DNA of 64,000 nucleotides from Lytechinus pictus (lineage: Eukaryota > Echinodermata > Echinoidea > Temnopleuroida > Toxopneustidae). Below, one piece after another: positions 40,852-64,000 of this stretch (the stretch's first letter is position 1; each line of letters opens with the position of its first letter). The notes under the pieces are model-generated. The model saw nothing but the letters and a program-made list of their open reading frames with translations. It had not been told where the DNA came from and did no database searches. Both the position numbers and the translations under genes were made by a program. The stretch is from assembly GCF_037042905.1 (NCBI RefSeq), contig NC_087257.1, forward strand, positions 27,465,501 to 27,529,500, in the 5' to 3' direction.

Positions 40852-41847
40852 AACTTTGGTTTCGAACTGTGGTGAGATCTTGCCAAAACTTAAATTGGCT
40901 TTGATGTTTCTCTAGTCTTACTGTGCAAAATCAAAATCAGTTATGCATGTTGATATTATTCGATTGGTGTTTTGATCACGAGGCTGTCCTGTATTTATGC
41001 AGATTGAACCATATTATTGGTTCATGAAATATATGCACCCTTCATTTTCTTCACTTTTAGGTTTTCAAAATGATGTTCTTACTTTTTAAGAGAAAGTTAC
41101 TTTATGCAAGTACATGTTTACTTTAGCCCCTTTTGAATAAAATTATATTTATCATACAGGACTGTGATTTTGTCTATAACTATTAATGAAAGCACTGATG
41201 AATCAGGTTAATTTACTATGTTTCTATTCATATTATTCTATGTCAGATATTTAAATATGCTAGAAATTTACACTGTATTCTACACTTCAGGGTTGTATAT
41301 ATTTTTTACCAGTGAGTTTCTATTCAAGTAAATTATTTTTCCAATTATTTAGAACATCATGCTTATCTGTACAGGAGTTTTGCCTATAAATTTTCTGTAA
41401 TGGTTCTATTGAAATTTTATCACAGGGTGCGAAGGATGATTTCAAACCAGGTTTTTTTAATTTTAATTTTTTACATTTTAAGTTCTGGGAAAAGTAAGTG
41501 AAAACTGAAATATATAGAAGTATTGAATTCAAACATAGCTACAAATTCTGTATGGTACCTGATTGTCACTGTGCAATAAAAAGAAAAGAAAGAAAAGAAA
41601 CATGGAAGTTGGTGCAGAAGGAAATATTTGGAGACTGTTGATTATAGGGCTTAGGGGGAGTTGGAAGAATATATTTGCAATCGACTGCAAATTTCAATTG
41701 CAAATTCACAAGTGATGGGTTAATTTCAACAATTAGAAGCAAATCAATTTATTATTGATGATGCAAGAAGCAGACAGCAATGAATCATAAATTTGATTGC
41801 TTGTACTTGATTATGAGACCTAACATTGACTTTCAATCGTTTGCAAG

Positions 41848-42123
41848 GGCCAAGCCTTCATGAACGACTTCAACCTGGGTCGGTACTGGCCTCTAGCTGA
41901 ACCTCAGATCACCTTGTTTGTTCCTTCGAACCTGATAAAACCAAGTCCAGCCAAGAATACGGTCTTTCTTTTAGAACTTGAGAGACCACCATGTTTAAAT
42001 CAGACGGATCCTTGTACTGTAGAGTTTATAGACCGACCGATCATCAATGCTACTGTCAGCTCTGATCTTGATGATGCATTTGGGAACAACATCTATGAAG
42101 GGCATGCTTTCACTGAAATCTGA
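41848..42123 (+). CDS. GLB1: second copy of GLB1 terminal exon
   Basis: Same 91-codon frame as exon 14 with one residue change (Gly to Glu, GGA to GAA at 41899-41901). The duplicated block is 41848-42339 (492 bp, two differences seen). Its acceptor TTTGCAAG is supplied by the new site. It could act as an alternative last exon or be silent. Confidence 0.8.
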   Translation, partial: GQAFMNDFNLGRYWPLAEPQITLFVPSNLIKPSPAKNTVFLLELERPPCLNQTDPCTVEFIDRPIINATVSSDLDDAFGNNIYEGHAFTEI

Positions 42124-42387
42124 CGTTTATTTTAATATGATGTTATTCAATAATAATCCAATCCATATTTTATTGTGTAAAATAGAAATCAGAAAAAGCA
42201 ATCCTTCAAAAATTAATTTAAACCAATTGATCTTGGGCCCGGCAGCCACTGAGCAGTGCCAGATTGACCTTGCTCAATCCCTAAGATTGTTGAACGCTAA
42301 AGAGGGTAGCAGCAACCCCCATCTTTTAACGTCTTTTTGATTATGAGACCTAACATTGACTTTCAATCGTTTGCTAGGGCCAAGCCA

Positions 42388-43018
42388 AGCAAGGTTCTTA
42401 CAACACCCGATTAGGCATTCTGTTATTGATTATGATCTAGATTAATGTCTTTATTACTTTCAATTTATTTGTAGTGTATTTGTAGTTATTCTATAACTAG
42501 AATTTTCTTAATTCTTATTAGTTTGGTGAGAAAAAAATATTTGTGTAAATGTGCATATTAATTTGTTTTTTTGTCCGCTGTTATGCCTATGTGTGTACAC
42601 ATGTATGTGTATGTAGACAAAATTTTGCATCTGTATTCATTTTATGTAGGTTGATTTTTTTTTGTAGTAAATGATGCATGGAAATGATGATGAAAATAAT
42701 GGAAAATCAAATGCAAATTTGATAATTGTATAAGATTAAGTTTTAGGGTACCTGATGAACAAAAAGCTGAACTAAGTTTAGCTGCCATATTTACATGTAG
42801 CTGGGATCCTGCTGTCATTTTTCTTTTTTAATCCTCCAATTTTCCCAAAGGAAAAAAACCCCTCTTGGTTCTTTATACTCTGTACATGTACTTAAAAAGT
42901 AAACAATAAATAATGAATATTTTTATGACAGAACAGTTGTAATTGCTGATGCTGTTCATGGATTTGTCCTATAATCCAATGATACAACCCCCATGGCATG
43001 TTTAATAAAGCTGTTTTT
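42388..43018. other. intergenic between convergent genes
   Basis: AT-rich sequence with no supported gene. Confidence 0.5.
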
Positions 43019-44105
43019 GTCTCACCTGCATAGCAGAGTGAGACTATAGGCGCCGCTTTTCCGACGGCGGCAGCGGCGGCGGCGGCGTCAACACCAAATC
43101 TTAACCTGAGGTTAAGTTTTTGAAATGACAGCATAACTTAGAAAGTATATGGACCTAGTTCATGAAACTTGGCCATAAGGTTAATCAAGTATTACTGAAC
43201 ATCCTGCCTGAGTTTCATGTCACATGACCATGGTCAATGGTCATTTAGGGTCAATGAACTTAGACCATGTTGGGGGAATCAACATCAAAATCTTAACCTA
43301 AGGTTAAGTTTTTGAAATGTCATCATAACTTAGAAAATATATGGACCTAGTTCATGAAACTTATACATAAGGTTAATCAAGTATCACTGAACATCCTGCA
43401 TGAGTTTCACGTCACATGACCAAGGTCAATGGTCATTTAGGGTCAATGAACTTTGGCCGAATTGGGGGTATCTGTAGATTTACCATCATAACTTTAAAAG
43501 TTTATGGATCTGATTCATGAAACTTGGACATAATAGTAATCAAGTATTACTGAACATCCTGTGCAAGTTTCAGGTCACATGATCAAGGTCAAAGGTCATT
43601 TAGGGTCAATGAACTTTGGTCAAATTGGGGTATTTGTTGAATTACCGCCATAACTTTGAAAGTGTGTTGGTCTAGTTCATAAAACTTGGACATAAGAGTA
43701 ATGAAGTATCACTGAACATCCTTTGCGCATTTTAGGTCACATGGCCAAGGTCAAAGGTCAATGAACTTTGGCCATAATGGGGGTATCTGTTGAATTACCA
43801 TCATAACTTGGAAAGTTGATGGATCTTTCTCTTGAAACTTGGACATAAGAGTAATCAAGTATCACTGAACATCCTGTGCGAGTTTCAGGTCACATGATCA
43901 AGGTCAAAGGTCATGTAAGGTCAATGAACTTTGGCCACGTTGGGGGTATTTGTTGAATTACCATCATATCTCTATAAGTGTATGGGTCTAGTTCATAAAA
44001 CGTGGAAATAAGAGTAACCAAGTATCACTGAACATCTTGTGCGAGTTATAGTAGTTTTCAAAATCAGCACTGCTGCTATATTGAATCGCGTGATGCAGGT
44101 GAGAC
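43019..44105. mobile_element. TIR element filled with about 160-bp tandem repeats
   Basis: Ends GTCTCACCTGCAT and ATGCAGGTGAGAC are exact 13-bp inverses. Next to the left end is CAGAGTGAGACTATAGGCGCC. The interior repeats a unit with ACTGAACATCCTG at about 43194, 43386, 43550, 43711, 43864 and 44027, plus CATGAAACTTGGACATA and AAGGTCAAAGGTCA. It has no transposase. Very similar repeats are, from memory, common in sea urchin and other marine invertebrate genomes. The target duplication is unclear. Confidence 0.85.
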
Positions 44106-45393
44106 GGCCAGAGGCATTCCACTTGTTAAAGTTACAAGCAACTTCAAGTGACTGGATGAAGGAAATCAAGAGGTGCTACTTCGAATTTCCAGTAGCATTA
44201 CAATCAAATATGCAGATTTTGCAAAATATTTTTATACTTATCATTTTTAGTCTGTATTGTGTCAATGAATTCATTTAGATTAAAATCAAACTTTTTTTAA
44301 TTATCAGGAAAAACTGTCGGGGCCCCTCATTTTCAGCTACTCGTGAAGCAGTTTGTAACTTTGTGAGAATTTTCATAACGCCCAAATCTCCATCATTATC
44401 AATGAAATAAAGAGAAGTCGCAATCCTCTTATCTCTGTATTTAAAAGTACTTTAATTGATTTCATGGCATGGTAAAATGAAGAGATCATATAAGGCAGGA
44501 ATATGGAATAATTTTTTTTTTTACAAATTATCATCAACCTTGCAAATAACCATAAGAAAGATAAATGTTTCTTATTGACTAAAATAACAAAATATACATG
44601 TACTGCACATCCAGACATACTAATTGAACCATGATTTACAGGGGGGAAAATACCTCACTGGTAGAATGTAAAACGATATCAGTGAGTTACAGAGAATCTT
44701 TTTTTTTTCAAATCCATATCAGTCAATATTATCACTACTACTTAACAGTGTAATACCATTTTGTCAAATTGTCATCAACATGATCTTCCAGTATGTGATT
44801 TTAGGCTTGACATCCAGACCACAGACTTAAAATCACCAAGTGGTCTGACTACATGTCGTATCAAACACCGATATGGCTGAAAAATTTGGTCAACTAAAAA
44901 CCCCGGGCTCACATTATGTTGGCACATCATATGCAAGGTTCATGGTACGTGTACTACATGACTATTGCACCAATGAGTAAACAGGAGACATTATTTTTGG
45001 CATAATCAAACATACATCCATAGACTAAATTACACAGGAAATACAGTGGTAACTGTTAAAGTGAAATAAATTTTGGCTGCATTCATATGGTAAATTTTTT
45101 TTATAATTATACTTATGTATGTAGAGCTTGAGCAAAGGCGACTGCTCAACTCACGATTTTCTGCTACCTCATTTTTAAATAAATTTTCTTAATTTTCATT
45201 GAGGATCTGTATGACACATAGTTCGAAGACACCAACATTTCAATTTGTATTACGCCTTTTCGTTTAGAATACCCATACTTTATATATATACAATTATGGT
45301 TAATATAAAAATGATGACATTTAAATCATTTTTTTCATCACAAACACAAACAAAATAATACAAATTGTCCATTCTTCTGAATATAGACCACTC
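44106..45393. other. intergenic, 3' side of ACAA1
   Basis: No gene recognised. It may contain the ACAA1 3' UTR. Confidence 0.5.
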
Positions 45394-45520
45394 AAGGGGG
45401 GATTTCACAAAGCATTAGCAAACAGACATTCCCTGACATGTGTTATAAGCTACTAAAATCCTTGCATCTGATTGGCTCAGTCAGTGAAACTCACTGACTA
45501 GTCACTTCATGAAACGTGTC
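45394..45520. repeat. short foldback remnant
   Basis: GGATTTCACAAAGCATTAG at the left and CACTTCATGAAACGTGTCC at the right resemble the TTTCATAAAG-type MITEs elsewhere in the window. Confidence 0.5.
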
Positions 45521-45588
45521 CAGGAAGAGTGGTCTTTGAAGGCAGATAGAGGCATGGCCCTTGAGTGTGTTTTGATTGTAGTGTATCT

Positions 45589-59674
<14,086 letters not shown>

Positions 59675-60349
59675 GCTGGGCTCTTTAACGTGTGAGTTCG
59701 ACATCAATATGGCCGATTATAGGATAAGCCTTTTGAGTATTGATAGAAAAGCCGTTTCTTGGCTGTTTTCGCTATTTTCGGCAAAAAGAGGGGATCAAAG
59801 TTCAAGACACATGGGTGTGTACGATGTAAACATTGCAGTCTTGTTTCCAACCGTTTTGATTATTCGCTCGACAAGCCGGCCGCCCCTCAATGAAGACCAA
59901 AAATGTATATATTGAACGGTAAACACCCCACACGATGGCAAATGATTTTTTTTTGCGAAGTACAATCATTAAATTGCCTGAGAAATTCAATTCCCATTCG
60001 AAATCTTAATATTTAATAAGACTTAAGTACGTTTTGAAAAAAGCTATAACCTCAATAATCCTGGGAATCTCTTCACTCCCCCTTATAATCGTGTGAAGAA
60101 TCCCCGGGGAAGAATCCCCGGGGAAGAATCATGTCATGCATTTGGTTTGTTTGTAATTCATATTTATGTTTGTGATGTTTTCATTCGTAATATATAGCTT
60201 CATTTAATTTGTGTGACTTTTCAATGTCTGGGTCCCACAGGAGACCAACCAATTAGGCTCAAGAGGGTGAAGTCAATATGCAGAGAATTGATAAACAGAA
60301 TGAAAGAGGCTTGTGAGAGCTGCTACTGATCAAAGTAATCACATGTTTA
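59675..60349. other. ACAA1 upstream region
   Basis: Presumed promoter side of ACAA1. No convincing TATA box or known motif was found. GAAGAATCCCCGGG is repeated near 60105-60130. Confidence 0.5.
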
Positions 60350-60735
60350 CTTGCCTCAATCATTATTACCTCTTTCATCTTTCTTCTCCATTCTTCTTGC
60401 TATTTCCTCTTATGCTTTCTTTGATCGATCTTTTCCTTTCTTCTCTTCATTTTTTATCATTCTACCTCTCATCCATATTCATCCTCCAATCCTGCTTATT
60501 CTTCATTTCTTCATCCTTTGTTCTTCTTTCTCCCCTCGCTATTATTCTTTCATATTTCTTCTCCCCTACCCCTCCTTCCTTTCAATCTGCTCTTTCTCTT
60601 CCTCTTGATCTCTCTTCCTTTACTCCCTTCTTCTTTTACTTACTCTTTCATTCTTCTTCCTCTTCCCTCTTCTGATTCTTCTTCACCATTGACCTCACCC
60701 TCACATATCTTTCTCTCTCTCTCTTCTTGAAATCT
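60350..60735 (+). repeat. pyrimidine-rich tract
   Basis: Dense CTT/TTC/TCC sequence. Ser/Phe/Leu-rich frames across it are compositional. Confidence 0.8.
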
Positions 60736-61204
60736 ATATACCTATTCCTCCCAACTCCCCCAATCCTTCACAACTAGTAATTCACCAAAATCTACACGTA
60801 TCCACAGAAGATGAATATTGTAAAAAGAAAACACGAAATAAAAAAAGCACATTTCTCTCTTGTTAAGTCCATCAGAAAATATGGACTTGGTATATATTTT
60901 TTCATAGATCAATTCGGTAGTAGTAGTACAGATGAGATATTTACAAGGTCATCAAAAAGGCATTCTACTTTACAGTGACGCTATACTACAGAAAGGCACA
61001 GAAAATGAGTTTACAATATGATCATCATCACTTGTACATCAATATAAGTTCACATTCAACTATTAACCCATTGACTACCAATATCTGTAATTCTTATAGG
61101 CATTACACAGGAACCACCTGGTTCAAGTAGGCAACAAATTAAAAACCTTATCTCATTATAATTTGGTGCATCCATAGGAAATATTATACAACTAACACAC
61201 ATCA
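60736..61204. other. intergenic, nothing recognised
   Basis: No gene or repeat family supported. Confidence 0.5.
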
Positions 61205-61487
61205 TAATAATAATAGGCATTTATATAGTGCCATCTATCTAGAAATATTCTAATCCAAGGCGCGATGTTATTTTTATTATCCCGGCTTTAGCTTGAGCTG
61301 CCTTTCAGCGCTCATGCATTCAAGGAATTAATCCTGCCGGGTACCCATTTACCTCACCTGGGTTGAGTACAGCACAATGTGGATAAATTTCTTGCTGAAG
61401 GAAATCACGCCATGGCTGGGATTCGAACCCACGACCCTCTGTTTCAAAGTCAGAAGACTAATCCACTGGGCCACAACGCTCCATCAT
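61205..61487 (-). mobile_element. tRNA-derived SINE with L2-like tail
   Basis: On the - strand: GGAGCGTTGTGGCCCAGTGG (A box), GGTCGTGGGTTCGAATCCC (B box), a body with CCCAGGTGAGGTAAATGGGT, and a tail CACTATATAAATGCC followed by (TAT)n. All parts are in order, so it is nearly full length. Confidence 0.88.
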
Positions 61488-61762
61488 CCAGGTCATCAGT
61501 TAGAATTAAACTCACAAGAGACCTTAGGAACAGTTCTAACACGCCCAAGGCAGACCCGAGGGCATTTGGACTGTTTCAAATGTAACAGTGCGGATAATTG
61601 TTCTAATGCTGATGCAAAATGATGCATATTAAACATCTTTATTGGATAATGATGTGGATCTTTGTTACTTGATAAACCATCCTCTACTCAACACCCAAGA
61701 CCATTCATTAGATCTAGTCATTAGTAACAGTCATTAGCACTTTTTCCTATTAAGCCAAAATA

Positions 61763-62047
61763 CACTGTTAGAAAATGTATCCTTAAAATAAAAGAAGTTC
61801 CTGCAGCAGAGTCTCGAGAACACCTGTAATCTTACCAGATTGCGTAATCTTACAGGAAATTGGTATTTGGTGTATGGAATCTTACAAATTTCCTTAAATA
61901 AAACACCATTTTCCCCTTTTTTAAACAGACCTGTTCTGTTAAATTGCAGAAAAATTCCTGTTTTATGAATTTACATAATGATTAAGTTATTGCTTTCTGC
62001 AAAATCTTCTTTTTTTTCCCTGTAAAATCACAGGTTTTTTAACAGTG
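61763..62047. mobile_element. mariner-like MITE, 285 bp
   Basis: CACTGTTAGAAAA and TTTTTTAACAGTG are inverted and flanked by TA on both sides (61761-61762 and 62048-62049), as expected for Tc1/mariner-type insertion. Confidence 0.75.
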
Positions 62048-64000
62048 TATATGACAGGTCATGTGATGGACTACAGCCAATCATTTGACTAGGATCCATG
62101 TTTGCCATTTAATCAACATAAATAAACAATTCAAAGAACTTCAAATCTATTTTCAACAGGTCATTACTAATCATTATTCACTACACATACATCCCCTGCA
62201 ACATTATCACACATTCTCACCATTGAGAAGCATGATAGAAATGTAATTGAACGAAGGGAAGAAATAGAATTAAATATTGATACTATGGAAGAAAAATTAC
62301 AATAAATACAGATTTGTTATTAAAACAGCTCAACCTTTATAAACAAAGCAGTAGTTTAGATTATGATTTTATAATAATAAAAGTAATTTACCTACCTGCC
62401 TACATCCTTTGAAATATTTCCTAATCCTAGACTATGTTTTGCCCAACTCTAAAGTCATGGCTCATAGTATCATAATTGATACATTTATCTTCCTGAAATA
62501 AACCTTCTATACTTAACATTATTATCTAATCATATATTATTACATTTACTTGTTTACATAATATGCATTTTATGGCAATAAGTAACATATTTCCTGATGA
62601 AAAGCCTAAATATACATTACATTATCGAATATGAATGAAACCATATATGAATGGAGAAATTCAAAAGAAAACTAGATAACGAGGTTTGGCTTCATACTGT
62701 TCAAAAGTCATAGAATTCTTTGGTTTGGTCACCAATTTAAAAAAAAAAAAAAATTCACAAAAACTCAGATATAATCTTATTTTAAGAATTATTTTAGAAT
62801 TTCCAGAGAATTTCACAGAAAACATAATTTTTGCTTTAATAAAAAGGCGAATTCCAATACTATACCAGCATACAATTCAAAAAGAAAAATTAAATTTTTG
62901 ACAAAATCCATTTGCTTTGCAGTGGTTAATGCATAATTTTATGCTATGTTTGCAAATCTATAATAGGGTAATTGTTGAAGCTAACTTATTGTAAAAATTG
63001 GCCTTATGTATTTTCAAATGTACAAATTGAAGTCTAGAACAAAGAGGAACACAGAATTTGAATTTCAGGTAATGAAAAACAAGGATCTTTAGAATAATTA
63101 ATAAAGTACATGTATGATGAATTATACAGTACATTGCAATGGATGCTTCCTTTTCCAATTTATAATGTACACAAAAATTAGACTTCAATACCTCTAAATA
63201 GAAAATTAAAGTAATAATCAACGATAACATTACAAATTATACAAAATAAATAGTCAAGAAGACATCTGTATAAATGAAACAAGTAGTGAAAAAAAACCTA
63301 CAAAAAAAATGAAGTACATAATAGGCCTACACGTATATCTGTCTATTGATTGACTTTAATACAATATAAATGAATGTAAAATAGTTACAAATTACATGTA
63401 TGCAGTTGAGAAATATCGACTTATGACTAAGGCACTAAAGTTCATGAATCTTTGAGTTGATTAAGAGAAAATTCACTGATCACTTGTTTGGTCCAAATGC
63501 ACAAAGACCAACATCAGAAAGTTTAAATCGAACTGTCAGTGATTGTGTGCTTGCAAAGCAATAGACAGAGCATGAACAAGTTCCAAAAAATAAAACAAAT
63601 CAAATTACTTTCAGTGCAAGCTTTGCAATACAATTACAGAAAATAGCTATTTCAATGTGAGCTGCTACTTATAGAACATAAACAACAAGTTCTTACTGCT
63701 CAGCCAATGTGCACATGGACCAAATAACATACAAGCCAAATATGATCATTTTACAAGAAAGAACAAAACGGCATCAAGTTCTACACAAGGTATATATTTT
63801 AACACATATATGCTCAAGACTCGATTAATAATTGCCCAATGAGATTAATTAACACTTTACAGCTAATAAATTGTAATTACCATTTTGTCCAATTTCCAGA
63901 TCAGATTGCAAATTTTATCACCAAATGTGATAAACATAATCATTGATCTCATAATCATTAATCTCATAATATTTTATCTCATAATATTTTATCTCCAAAT
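62048..64000. other. intergenic, AT-rich, nothing recognised
   Basis: No exon, RNA gene or repeat family supported up to the window end. ATCTCATAATATTTT words repeat in the last 60 bases. Confidence 0.5.

Noticed and set aside
43061-43086. GCGGCGGCG run as a trinucleotide-repeat gene segment
   Set aside because: It lies just inside the TIR element's left end and recurs with that family as far as I recall; no exon fits.
60313-60730. Hydrophobic-looking + strand frames
   Set aside because: They arise from a pyrimidine-rich tract, with no start context, homology or splice support.

Overview
This is animal genomic DNA. Spliced genes have GT-AG introns, coding density is low, and much of the window is transposon-derived. 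Long-arm foldback elements carrying short tandem repeats in their arms, many small palindromic elements, a Penelope-like element and several LINE fragments suggest a marine invertebrate, most likely a sea urchin. That taxonomic reading is an inference from the repeat content. I see no bacterial, CRISPR or viral locus.

Three host genes can be read exon by exon. (1) About 3.3-7.1 kb, + strand: the last four exons of a hydroxylysine kinase-like gene (HYKK/AGPHD1, APH kinase fold); the extreme N-terminus was not found. (2) 19.4-39.9 kb, + strand: a complete lysosomal beta-galactosidase gene (GLB1, GH35) of 14 exons and about 669 codons, with a signal-peptide exon 1 and a CLEAR/M-box-like TCACGTGA about 100 bp before the start codon. 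(3) 59.7-45.6 kb, - strand: a complete peroxisomal 3-ketoacyl-CoA thiolase gene (ACAA1) of 11 exons and about 444 codons, with an N-terminal PTS2-like signal. GLB1 and ACAA1 converge tail to tail.

The least ordinary features are exon copies inside these genes. GLB1 exon 8, which carries the catalytic nucleophile, is present three times. Two copies look identical. The third changes the Trp equivalent to human W273 to Gly. Exon phases mean any double inclusion or skipping hits a stop codon. GLB1 also has a dead copy of the start of exon 9 and a nearly perfect copy of its terminal exon placed 2.2 kb downstream in a pattern that looks like template switching. ACAA1 has two diverged, frame-compatible versions of exon 4 and a relic of exon 3 that lacks the catalytic Cys.

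Between the genes the sequence is layered with mobile DNA. From 0-3.1 kb there is an RLE-type LINE remnant bounded by AAT repeats and a CR1/L2-like LINE tail. From 8.2-14.3 kb a LINE endonuclease remnant is split by a TU-like foldback element, which is itself split by a 4.4-kb hAT-like element with an exact 8-bp target duplication. From 14.9-18.6 kb there is an interrupted tRNA-like SINE head, a 0.7-kb minisatellite and microsatellites. GLB1 intron 1 holds two LINE fragments and several foldbacks. At 43.0-44.1 kb there is a TIR element filled with tandem repeats. At 47.5-49.2 kb, inside an ACAA1 intron, there is a Penelope-like element with an uninterrupted RT plus GIY-YIG reading frame. From 60 kb to the end there is a pyrimidine tract, a tRNA-derived SINE and a mariner-like MITE, with no gene that I can recognise.
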